Part shown: in pieces, positions 56,964 through 63,860 of the stretch
Layout: every line of letters starts with the position of its first letter
Numbering within the stretch: the first letter of the stretch is position 1
Origin: JAZDLO01 sp043801935
Lineage (GTDB): Bacteria; Actinomycetota; Thermoleophilia; RBG-16-64-13
DNA: 63,860 bases
Assembly: GCA_043801935.1 (NCBI GenBank)
Contig: JAZDLO010000235.1
Coordinates: forward strand, 1-63,860
Direction: 5' to 3'
Position numbers and translations under genes: made by a program
Notes under the pieces: model-generated
Seen by the model: the letters and a program-made list of their open reading frames with translations, nothing else
Told to the model about the DNA's origin: nothing
Database searches by the model: none

Positions 56964-57986
56964 ATGGGCGTTCCCGCCGTCTATTACCATCCGCTGTTCC
57001 TCAAGCACGAGACGGGTGAGCATCCCGAGAACAAAGAACGCCTCGTGGTCGCCAGGCGGACCCTTCTCGATAGCGACCTCGAACTGGAGTGGGTCACGCC
57101 TGATCCGGCGCCTACGGAGGCGATCGCACGGGTCCACGACCCTGCCTACATCGAAACCGTTCGCGAGACGGCCGAGAGCGGTGGGGGCTGGCTGGACTGG
57201 GACACCGCCGTGTCTCCCCACTCCTATGAGGCTGCCCGTTTGGCCGCGGGTTCGGGCTTGGCGGCAGTCGACCGCTGCCTGTCCACCGGGCAGCTCGCCT
57301 TCATGCTCGTCCGGCCTCCGGGCCACCATGCCTGTCACTCGCGGGGCATGGGCTTCTGCCTCTTCAACAACATAGCCGTGGCTGCGGCCCATGCCCTCGA
57401 TGGACTGGGGTTGGAGCGGGTGCTTATCGTAGACTGGGATGTGCACCACGGCAACGGGACGCAGGCCGCCTTCTACGACGATCCTCGGGTGCTCTTCTTC
57501 AGCATGCACGAGGGAGGCCATTTTCCCGGCACCGGTTTGGCCAAGGAGGTCGGGAGCGGTGACGCAGCCGGCTACACGGTCAACGTGCCCCTGCGCGCCG
57601 GCCAGTCCGACGGTGCGGTCCTCCTGGCCTTCGAATCGCTCCTTGCGCCCGTGGCCCGGGCTTTCAAGCCACAGCTGGTGCTTGTCTCAGCCGGGTACGA
57701 CCCTCAAGAAGGAGACCCCCTCGGCGACCTCCGCTTCTCGGAGGCATCATTTCAGTGGATGGCGGCCCGCCTGCTGGCGCTTACGCAGGAGGTGGGCGCC
57801 GCCGGGCCTCTGTGCTTCCTCGAAGGTGGGTATGTGCCGGACATGTTGGCTGCCTCCATCGTCGCTACCTTGAAGGGCCTGCTGGGTGAGTCCCCGCCGT
57901 TCGAGCGCGTGGTCTCCGATACCGAGCTCGGTGACGTGCGCGACGCGCTGGAGGAAGTCCGCCCCTACTGGAAAGGTGTGCTCTAA
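56964..57986 (+). CDS. Histone deacetylase family protein (class II-like)
   Basis: A 340-aa zinc amidohydrolase of the HDAC/AcuC fold. RPPGHHACHSRGMGFC holds the catalytic His pair, VDWDVHHGNGTQ and SAGYDPQEGDP the zinc ligands (Asp, His, Asp), and LEGGYVPDML the conserved end with the transition-state region. Substrates could be acetylated proteins, polyamines or other acetyl-amides. In Bacillus AcuC reactivates acetylated AcsA, and acs is in this window, but this is only a possibility. ATG 56964 with AGGTG is chosen over GTG 56958. It lies 12 bp after the NlpC gene. Confidence 0.9.
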   Translation: MGVPAVYYHPLFLKHETGEHPENKERLVVARRTLLDSDLELEWVTPDPAPTEAIARVHDPAYIETVRETAESGGGWLDWDTAVSPHSYEAARLAAGSGLAAVDRCLSTGQLAFMLVRPPGHHACHSRGMGFCLFNNIAVAAAHALDGLGLERVLIVDWDVHHGNGTQAAFYDDPRVLFFSMHEGGHFPGTGLAKEVGSGDAAGYTVNVPLRAGQSDGAVLLAFESLLAPVARAFKPQLVLVSAGYDPQEGDPLGDLRFSEASFQWMAARLLALTQEVGAAGPLCFLEGGYVPDMLAASIVATLKGLLGESPPFERVVSDTELGDVRDALEEVRPYWKGVL

Positions 57987-58077
57987 CTCAAAATCCCCTT
58001 AAGTCTCAGGCCGTTTGCACCGACACACTATGAGGAGAGATAGTCGGGCGCGGGCCCACGAGGGTCTGGAGGGGTCC

Positions 58078-59166
58078 ATGAAGAGCGTAGATGAACTATT
58101 GCAGAAGGTGGTGGAGGCGGGTGCCTCTGACCTCCATCTAAAGGTGGGCAGTCCCCCGACGATCCGGGTGGACGGGGAACTCAGCGAATTGGACGAGCCG
58201 TCCTGCTCGCCCGAAGACACGAAGGATTACGCCGCCTCGCTCATGAGCGAGAAACAGATCCGGCGTTTCAGCGAGACCAACGAGATCGACTTCGCCTACA
58301 GCGCTCCGAACGTAGGCCGCTACCGCATCAACATCTACCGGCAACGGGGCACCATCTCCATCGCCCTGCGCCAAGTCGTGACCCGGGTACCCAATTTCAG
58401 CGAGTTGAACCTGCCCCCGGTTGTGCAGAAGCTGGCCCTTGAGCCGCGAGGAATGGTTCTGGTGACCGGCACCACCGGTTCGGGCAAGACCACCACTCTG
58501 GCGGCCATGATCGACCATATCAACAACCATCTGCGCAGGCACATCGTCACTATCGAGGACCCCATCGAGATCCTGCACCAGGATCGCAAGTGCATCGTGA
58601 ACCAGCGCGAGGTGGGCCTCGATACCGAGAACTACGGAACGGCGCTCAAGTACGTGTTGCGCCAGGACCCGGATATCATCTTGATCGGGGAGATGCGCGA
58701 CCAGGAGACGGTGCGCACCGCCCTGACCGCTGCTCAGACCGGTCACTTCGTCCTCAGCACCCTGCACACCATCGACGTGACGGAGACGGTCAACCGCATA
58801 ATCGACTTCTTCCCCCTCTACCAGCAGAAGCAGGTGCGGATCATGCTGGCAGGCTCGCTGCGGGGCATCATCTCTCAGCGTCTGCTGGTGCGTGCCGATG
58901 GGGAGGGGCGGGTCCCGGCCGTGGAGGCCATGGTCATGACCGGACGCATCCGCGATCTGATCCTCGATCCGGCGCAGACCCACAACGTCCGCACGGCCGT
59001 GCAGGAAGGCGACTTCTACGGCATGCAGACGTTCGATCAGAGCCTGCTTGGCCTGTATGAGCGGGGTCTGGTCAATCTCACCGACGCACAGTTGATGGCG
59101 ACCAGCCCCCACGATTTCCGACTTATGGTGCAGGCACGCGGTCACGAAGTGCCGGTGGTCGGGTAG
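58078..59166 (+). CDS. pilT: Type IV pilus retraction ATPase PilT
   Basis: A 362-aa hexameric secretion ATPase. Walker A GTTGSGKTTT is at residues 131-140; the Asp box (VTIEDPIEILH), Walker B (PDIILIGEMRDQ) and His box (TGHFVLSTLHT) follow, and AIRNLI-type retraction motif is represented by RIRDLILD. It drives pilus retraction for twitching or DNA uptake; comEA and comEC elsewhere in the window support a competence link. No pilin or pilB genes are next to it. ATG 58078 follows GGAGGGG at 5 nt; an in-frame ATG at 58030 is less likely. Confidence 0.93.
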   Translation: MKSVDELLQKVVEAGASDLHLKVGSPPTIRVDGELSELDEPSCSPEDTKDYAASLMSEKQIRRFSETNEIDFAYSAPNVGRYRINIYRQRGTISIALRQVVTRVPNFSELNLPPVVQKLALEPRGMVLVTGTTGSGKTTTLAAMIDHINNHLRRHIVTIEDPIEILHQDRKCIVNQREVGLDTENYGTALKYVLRQDPDIILIGEMRDQETVRTALTAAQTGHFVLSTLHTIDVTETVNRIIDFFPLYQQKQVRIMLAGSLRGIISQRLLVRADGEGRVPAVEAMVMTGRIRDLILDPAQTHNVRTAVQEGDFYGMQTFDQSLLGLYERGLVNLTDAQLMATSPHDFRLMVQARGHEVPVVG

Positions 59167-59239
59167 CAACGGCGGTCGATCTGTAGAAAGAGGCGCCGTT
59201 GCCCTCGGCCATACGCGCCACCGCGACGAGGCGGCCCAC

Positions 59240-59686
59240 CTAGGTCCGAGCTCGGGGCGCCCTCGTTGCCTGCTTGTCAGGGCGACGGGTGGTCGTCCTC
59301 TCACGCCCGGATGGCCGCGCTTTCTCTTTGCTCTTGAAGCCCACGAGCCAGTTGATCACTCCGGTCAGAACCGACACAAACGCCGCAGCCACCAGGATCC
59401 ACACGAAGCTAGTCACAGTCAGCGCTGCCCCAGCCCAGATGAAGAGCTGGAGTATGAGGGCGTTGATCAGCACCGTCAGCACGGTCGCTATGAGGGCTAT
59501 GAACGGCTTGCTCCGCGCCCGGCGTAGGGGGCGCACGAAGCTGCCGAGCAGCCCCAGGAGCAGGGCCAGGATCAACGCCACCCATGCCGCTGTCAGCTGG
59601 AATCTGCCCCTTGCCACGGTGTCCAGAAGGTAGAGCGCCAGGAAGATGGCGAGCGCGTTCGCGGTCCAGCGTAACCAGGACTTCAC
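59240..59686 (-). CDS. Small four-helix membrane protein (phage-holin-4-like)
   Basis: A 148-aa membrane protein with four hydrophobic helices (about residues 8-24, 31-48, 60-80, 85-108) and a basic, Arg/Pro/Thr-rich tail. The pattern resembles the mycobacterial 'phage holin family' (PF04020-like) proteins common in Actinobacteria, which are not known to be holins. GTG 59686 is preferred because it has GGGAGGCGAGGC before it and overlaps the stop of the WYL fragment (GTGA), giving translational coupling; an ATG at 59728 lies inside that fragment. Function unknown. Confidence 0.75.
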   Translation of the reverse strand: MKSWLRWTANALAIFLALYLLDTVARGRFQLTAAWVALILALLLGLLGSFVRPLRRARSKPFIALIATVLTVLINALILQLFIWAGAALTVTSFVWILVAAAFVSVLTGVINWLVGFKSKEKARPSGRERTTTRRPDKQATRAPRART

Positions 59687-60162
59687 GCCTCGCCTCCCGC
59701 GCGGCCGGTGGCGGACGGGGTCTGACATGCGGTCTCATAGCGCAGCGCAAGCGCAGAGGCCAATTCACCGACCAGCTGTCTCGTCGAGGCCGGGTGCTCG
59801 AGCACCGCATCCCCGAGATAGCGGATGATCTCTTGGGCCATCCAGTGGTCGTCCAGATAGGGCATGCGGACCTTCAAGGAACCATCGGGGCCAGGTTCGC
59901 AGTGCGCTCCCCGATCTTCGAGATGGGTGCGCCAACGCGGATCGAAGCGGACGATCGCCCAGATGGCCACGTCGTCGGGTGAAAACGCCTGTCCGGTCTG
60001 ACGCACAGCGAGGTCTACAGCGGGGCGCGGGACGAAGCCTGTATCGACGGGGCGAGCGCTTCGGATGCGCTCCAGCTTGAACGTGCGCTGCCCATCAGCC
60101 ATGAGGCAGTAGGCTTCCAGATACCACCCATCCCGGGAGCGAAAGAGCAGGTACGGTTCCAC
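59683..60162 (-). CDS. C-terminal piece of PafBC-type WYL regulator (after in-frame stop)
   Basis: Continues the frame of the upstream WYL gene after the TAA at 60171-60169. It begins RQVEPYLLFRSRDGWYLEAYC, which is the second half of a WYL domain, then the WCX-type C-terminal extension to residue 159. A GTG at 60162 could allow re-initiation 6 nt after the stop, with only a poor site. If not re-initiated, this stretch is untranslated and the second WYL domain is lost. See the companion entry and finding. Confidence 0.6.
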   Translation of the reverse strand: MEPYLLFRSRDGWYLEAYCLMADGQRTFKLERIRSARPVDTGFVPRPAVDLAVRQTGQAFSPDDVAIWAIVRFDPRWRTHLEDRGAHCEPGPDGSLKVRMPYLDDHWMAQEIIRYLGDAVLEHPASTRQLVGELASALALRYETACQTPSATGRAGGEA

Positions 60163-60168
60163 CTGTCT

Positions 60169-61809
60169 TTAGCTGAGTTCGTGCCGGGACGAGGTGAAGT
60201 ACTCGAGTACGACGACCTGGCGGTCCCGGATGGCGTGGTTGAGCACCTCGACGATGTCGTGATCGGGAGGGGGCAGGTCGTCGACGATGATGGTGCTCTC
60301 TCGGGCATCGGAACCGACCAGGGCCCAGACCTTCTCGCGTATCGAGGCGAGGGAATCCATGCCCTCCAAAGCGACTGCGTCGCCCAGGAGATCGAGTGCC
60401 AGCAAGAGCGCGCGCCCCATGACCGGTGACAGCCGCGCCGGGTGGGCGAAGATGCCGGCCATGACGTCGCGGATCACCCGGACCCCTTCATCGCAGGCTT
60501 CCGCGGTGAGGGCATACGTGCCCCCGCCGAAATTGACCAGGTTGATCAAGGACAGGTCGGTCTCGACCTCAGCGCGTGTGAGCCCCAGGTCGTCTTCGAG
60601 CGACCGCCAGGTGACCAGATCCGATCTTTGCTCGTCCACCAGGTAGTGGAGGAGGGCCATCGCCCGGACGAGATGCTCGGGTGCGATGGGATCGGGCTTG
60701 CCTCGGGGCCCCTTCTGCGAGCGAGACCGTGGGGGACGGCCGCCTGCCATCGTCCCGTCGCCTGCCATCGTCCCGTCGCCTGCGGCCGCCCCGTCGCCGG
60801 CCACCGTCCCTTCGTGGACCCGGCGTACTAACGACAGGTCCTGCCGCAAGCGTTCGCGCAACTCTAGAGGTTCCAGCAGCTCGCCGCACACGCCCAGGCC
60901 GACCACCCAAGAGAGAAGCACTCGCTCGTCCGCATAGGGGGCGGAAAACCGGGTGCAACCATCGGCGTCGTCAGCAAGCCAGGCGATGTGGGGCTCCAAC
61001 CGCGCGACCCACCAAGCCAGGTCATCGTTCACCTTGATGGTAGCCGCTCCTCGCACCGGGCCGATAAGCCAAGGCGGACGGGCCCGATACTCCTCAGGAT
61101 GGTAGTCCAGGGGAACGGAGAAGTCGCGTGTCTTCTCGGTGAGGAAAGACACCGTCCCTTGGATCCTGCCCACCCGGAACGTGCGGATGGCCCGGCGTGT
61201 GTGGTCGGAACCCACCACATACCAGCGACCCTGGATAAGGAAGAGGCTATAGGGGTCGAGAGTGCGCTCTTCCGGACTCCCGCCGGTGGATGGGTAGAGA
61301 AAGCGGACCGTCTTACCCCGCGTCACGGCATCCTCCAACCGGGCCAACTGCTTGCCGGCCCGTTGGGCGTCTTCGTCGGGGGCGAGCACCACCGGCAGCC
61401 GTTGCAGTTCGTCACGCATCGGGTCCGGTCGCCCTTGGGAGATGGCGGTGAGTGCCAGCCGCAAGGGCCGGGCGTAGGCGAACCGTCCGTCCAGGGCAGC
61501 CAGGGCCAGAGCGAGGGCATGCAGCTCCGCCGGGGTGAACTCGACGCCCGGGAGGCGGAAGTCTTCCTCGGGTAGGAAGTACAACTGCGAGTCGGCCGCC
61601 TCGGCGTCGCTCACGCTTCTGATCTCTATGCCGATCTTGGCGAGGTCAGTCCTATCGCCGTGAAAGCGACGCGCGAACGTATCGTCGGTCATCTCCGCGT
61701 ACCCCTCTACGGACTCCTGCACTTCCCGCGCCGTGAACGGGCGCGGCTGGCTCAGCAGAAAGGAAAGGAGCGACAGCTGGCGTATGAGCTTGTCCTCGTC
61801 GCGGCTCAT
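60169..61809 (-). CDS. Fused PafB-PafC-type WYL transcription regulator, interrupted by a stop
   Basis: A 546-aa product with two helix-turn-helix/WYL units in one chain. The first unit: DEDKLIRQLSLLSFLLSQPR helix-turn-helix, then WYL with RTLDPYSLFLIQGRWYVVGS and FRVGRIQG. A GDGTMA-repeat linker near residue 340 leads to the second unit (PEHLVRAMALLHYLVDEQ). That unit stops in the middle of its WYL domain at HELS-TAA, where the family has a Glu before R-VEPY. In mycobacteria PafB and PafC together activate DNA-damage genes; fused forms exist in other Actinobacteria. A TAGTCT box 6 bp before the ATG suggests a leaderless transcript. Confidence 0.82.
   Translation of the reverse strand: MSRDEDKLIRQLSLLSFLLSQPRPFTAREVQESVEGYAEMTDDTFARRFHGDRTDLAKIGIEIRSVSDAEAADSQLYFLPEEDFRLPGVEFTPAELHALALALAALDGRFAYARPLRLALTAISQGRPDPMRDELQRLPVVLAPDEDAQRAGKQLARLEDAVTRGKTVRFLYPSTGGSPEERTLDPYSLFLIQGRWYVVGSDHTRRAIRTFRVGRIQGTVSFLTEKTRDFSVPLDYHPEEYRARPPWLIGPVRGAATIKVNDDLAWWVARLEPHIAWLADDADGCTRFSAPYADERVLLSWVVGLGVCGELLEPLELRERLRQDLSLVRRVHEGTVAGDGAAAGDGTMAGDGTMAGGRPPRSRSQKGPRGKPDPIAPEHLVRAMALLHYLVDEQRSDLVTWRSLEDDLGLTRAEVETDLSLINLVNFGGGTYALTAEACDEGVRVIRDVMAGIFAHPARLSPVMGRALLLALDLLGDAVALEGMDSLASIREKVWALVGSDARESTIIVDDLPPPDHDIVEVLNHAIRDRQVVVLEYFTSSRHELS
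60741..60812. repeat. Four 18-bp tandem units in the PafB-PafC linker
   Basis: Four imperfect copies of CGCCTGCCATCGTCCCGT, read on the minus strand as GDGTMA, GDGTMA, GDGAAA and GDGTVA. They lie exactly between the two halves of the fused regulator and keep the frame. Confidence 0.8.
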
Positions 61810-61815
61810 GCGGTA

Positions 61816-61871
61816 AGACTAGCGCAGAAGTGCCTCACTGGTCAGTATCTATCCGGACAGGGCCTTACAAT
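61816..61871. promoter_or_regulatory. Divergent leaderless-type promoters of the WYL regulator and AddB-like genes
   Basis: TAGTCT (minus, 61821-61816) ends 6 bp before the WYL ATG; TACAAT (plus, 61866-61871) ends 9 bp before the ATG at 61881. Neither gene has a Shine-Dalgarno. A WYL regulator facing a repair nuclease gene across 71 bp may regulate both. Confidence 0.5.
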
Positions 61872-61880
61872 GACCGTGAC

Positions 61881-63860
61881 ATGAGTAGATCGCCACATAC
61901 GAGCGATGCGCCACCCGGCCAGGATGCCCGGCCCGGGTCGCCCGGACTGACCCTCGTCCTCGGGCCCGCAAATTCGGGCAAGATGGGCTACGCCCTCGAG
62001 TGGTGGCGCGCGAGGCTTTCCCTGCATCCCCTCGTCGTAGCGCCGACCGGTCCCGACTCCCAGGAATTGACCGCGGACATGGTCCGCCGTGCGGGGGCTC
62101 TCGTCGGCCAGTCCCCCGCCCTGACTTTCGACGGTCTGGTGCGGGTCATCCTGCAGCGGCCCCCGCGCCGCCTGACCGAGTTCGAGCGGAGTCTTGTGAT
62201 GTCCCGGCTGCTGCGGCGGACGCCGTTGCGGTCGTTGGACAAGGTGGCCTTCCTCCCGGGCGCTGCGACCTCGCTGGCGGCATTGCTGCAACAACTAGGC
62301 GAGAGCGGCAGGACTTCGGAAGAGCTTGACGAGATCCTGACCCTATGGACGCGGTCGGAGCCCGGTGCGGCGGGTCTGGCCGACGACATCCGGCGCCTCA
62401 ACGAAGCCTACGCGGACGCGCGCGATGGGTGGGGTCTCACCGATGGCCCAGCAGCGGTGCGTCACGCCGCCCGCGAGGTCGCCCAGGAGGCAAGGGACTG
62501 GGTGAGGCCGGTGGCCTTCTATGGATTCACTTCCTTCACGCCGGGGCAACGGGCGTTGATCGAGGCTTTGTCTCGCCGGGGACCGGTGCTGGTCACGCTT
62601 CCGTACGAGCGCTCGCGGCCGGCCAACTTGAGCACAGCGTCCGAGGTCTCATCGTGGAAGACCATCGCCACCGAGATAGTGGAACTCACTCCTCAGGTGC
62701 CTGCCTACTCCTCGCCGGCCATAGCCTATCTCGAGCGTCACTTCTTGGGCGATCCGCCTCTTCCCGATCCTCCCTCAGCACTCTCCGGGCCTCAAGGGGT
62801 CCGTTTTCTGCTTGCCTCTGGACAGCGCAACGAGGCCGAGTTGGCGGCTCAGCACATCTCCGCTCTCATACGAGAAGGCTTCCGCCCCGGAAACATCGCC
62901 GTCATCGTGCGCCGGATGCGGGCGTGGAGCGGCCTTCTTTCCCAGGTGTTCGATTCATGCGGCATCCCTTATCGCGTCGACGATCGGTGCACGTTCGCAG
63001 AGACCGGGCTGGGCAATGCCTTGCTCAGCGCGGTCAGGGGGGTGATACGCGACGATGCGGAAGCCATCCTCGCCTACCTACGCTGCCCCTACAGCGGGCT
63101 CGACATCGAGGCGGCAAGCGACCTGGAACTTCACTACCGGCGCGGCGCCGCCCGGGGGGCGCGCGCACTGGCCGAAATCGGAGAACACCGGCATCAGGGT
63201 GGGTTCGAACCCCTGTGGAGCGCTCTTGGCGCTGGTGAAGGTGGTCTGCGTGTCGACGTGTCCAGCCTGGAGGGCCTGGGTCGGCGCATGGTCATCGCCG
63301 GTCTGCGCGGCGCGGCCCAGGGCAGCCGGGAAATGGAAGAAGACGCCCGCGCGTTTCGCGCCCTTGGCGGAGCGCTCTCGACGTTAGAAGCTCTGACTTC
63401 CGGCGGTGATGCCTCCGAATGGCTGGATCCTGAGGCGGTGCTGCCGGCGCTGGCGAAGGTCACGGTTCCGGCTAGCCGCTCCGAGGCTCGGGACGCGGTG
63501 CATGTTCTCAGCGTTCAGCGGGCACGGGCCCGACGCTTTGACGCGGTGGTGGTCCTAGGGTTGGTCGAAGGCGAGTTCCCGGGGCGGCCGGACACGCCGT
63601 CTCTGCTCACCGGCGCCCAGCGAGCGCGCATCGACTCGTTGGCAGGAGGGGGGCTTCTCCCGCCGGAAGCGGATCAAGAGGGGGCGCTGTTCGCGAGCGC
63701 AGTCTCTCGAGCTTGGCAGCTGCTCTTCCTGAGCGCGCGGGATGCTGATGACGGCGGGGGACAGGCCATGCCCTCCTACTTCTGGCATATGGCCAAGGAA
63801 CTACTTCGGGTGGGCGTGGTCGAGCACGAGCGACGGACTTTGGCCGATCTGACCTTCGAC
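61881..63860 (+). CDS. AddB/RexB-like PD-(D/E)XK helicase-nuclease, N-terminal 660 residues (runs off the window)
   Basis: From ATG 61881 the frame is open to the last base of the window (660 codons). Seen: a Walker-A-like GPANSGKMGYALEWW at about residues 28-42, YGFTSFTPGQRALIEAL, then the helicase-C-type HVLSVQRARARRFDAVVV and LGLVEGEFPGR that AddB and UvrD-like proteins share. The Cys-rich iron-sulfur nuclease end expected in AddB would lie beyond the window. These proteins process double-strand breaks with an AddA partner. It faces the WYL regulator, whose mycobacterial relatives PafBC control repair genes. Confidence 0.8.
   Translation, partial: MSRSPHTSDAPPGQDARPGSPGLTLVLGPANSGKMGYALEWWRARLSLHPLVVAPTGPDSQELTADMVRRAGALVGQSPALTFDGLVRVILQRPPRRLTEFERSLVMSRLLRRTPLRSLDKVAFLPGAATSLAALLQQLGESGRTSEELDEILTLWTRSEPGAAGLADDIRRLNEAYADARDGWGLTDGPAAVRHAAREVAQEARDWVRPVAFYGFTSFTPGQRALIEALSRRGPVLVTLPYERSRPANLSTASEVSSWKTIATEIVELTPQVPAYSSPAIAYLERHFLGDPPLPDPPSALSGPQGVRFLLASGQRNEAELAAQHISALIREGFRPGNIAVIVRRMRAWSGLLSQVFDSCGIPYRVDDRCTFAETGLGNALLSAVRGVIRDDAEAILAYLRCPYSGLDIEAASDLELHYRRGAARGARALAEIGEHRHQGGFEPLWSALGAGEGGLRVDVSSLEGLGRRMVIAGLRGAAQGSREMEEDARAFRALGGALSTLEALTSGGDASEWLDPEAVLPALAKVTVPASRSEARDAVHVLSVQRARARRFDAVVVLGLVEGEFPGRPDTPSLLTGAQRARIDSLAGGGLLPPEADQEGALFASAVSRAWQLLFLSARDADDGGGQAMPSYFWHMAKELLRVGVVEHERRTLADLTFD

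Noticed and set aside
60163..60180. Programmed stop-codon read-through in the WYL gene
   Set aside because: The stop is TAA followed by A, not a leaky UGA context, and no recoding hairpin follows; a point mutation is simpler.
63201..63216. tRNA T-arm-like GGTTCGAACC
   Set aside because: It lies inside the AddB-like frame and has no other tRNA arms.

Overview
The window is about 64 kb of GC-rich, gene-dense chromosome from what looks like a deep-branching actinobacterium (Actinomycetota; a Thermoleophilia-, Coriobacteriia- or Geothermincolia-like lineage would fit, but the sequence alone cannot settle this). The evidence is the GTG/TTG start use, ATGA/GTGA translational couplings, many leaderless-looking starts, a fused PafB-PafC-type WYL regulator, a CwlM-like protein, a class E/F-type sortase and futalosine-route menaquinone genes. 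The gene mix (pyruvate/2-oxoacid dehydrogenase, acetate activation, KatG, rubrerythrin, a 12-heme cytochrome) suggests a menaquinone-based, oxygen-tolerant or facultative organism.

Layout. 1-8 kb: coaE end, a lytic transglycosylase and uvrB overlapping by 4 bp each, then leuS facing acs across a shared terminator. 8-18 kb: a beta-CASP RNase coupled to a YHS-SLOG fusion, a zinc dehydrogenase, then a 2-oxoacid dehydrogenase set (E1alpha, E1beta, a nitroreductase, E2) running into mqnB and mqnD, and a cupin closed by a clear terminator. 18-32 kb: an ABC-F ATPase coupled to an orphan LarA-type protein, an M23 peptidase, yajQ, a hydrolase, rubrerythrin, comEA-comEC-holA, rpsT and murJ. 32-35 kb: katG, then a scarred stretch with two broken genes, an antitoxin-like remnant and an integron-integrase-like recombinase remnant. 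35-45.5 kb: a long housekeeping run, lepA, a small membrane gene, hemW, hrcA, dnaJ, prmA, rnr, a 12-heme NapC/NirT-type cytochrome, smpB and tmRNA.

45.5-49.5 kb: a strong promoter and hairpin-rich leader precede a CnaB-like surface protein and its sortase. Next comes a cation-diffusion-facilitator gene whose leader I read as a NiCo-type riboswitch ending in an intrinsic terminator. 49.5-59.2 kb: a fused NDP-forming acyl-CoA synthetase, a COG1565-type methyltransferase, a CapA-type phosphoesterase, a CwlM-like protein that has lost a zinc ligand, an NlpC/P60 hydrolase that seems to start at AUC, a histone-deacetylase-family enzyme and pilT. 59.2-63.9 kb: a small membrane protein, the PafBC-type regulator cut by one in-frame stop codon, and the start of an AddB-like helicase-nuclease that leaves the window.

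Themes: envelope remodelling (lytic transglycosylase, M23, NlpC/P60, CwlM-like, MurJ, sortase), DNA uptake and repair (ComEA, ComEC, PilT, UvrB, PafBC-like, AddB-like), acetate metabolism (Acs, fused ADP-forming ligase, a deacetylase that could act on Acs), and ribosome rescue (RNase R, SmpB, tmRNA). The observations most worth following are the NiCo-type riboswitch with its Cys-repeat transporter, the structured leader of the sortase locus, the 3' scar next to katG, and the single-stop lesion in the PafBC-type gene.
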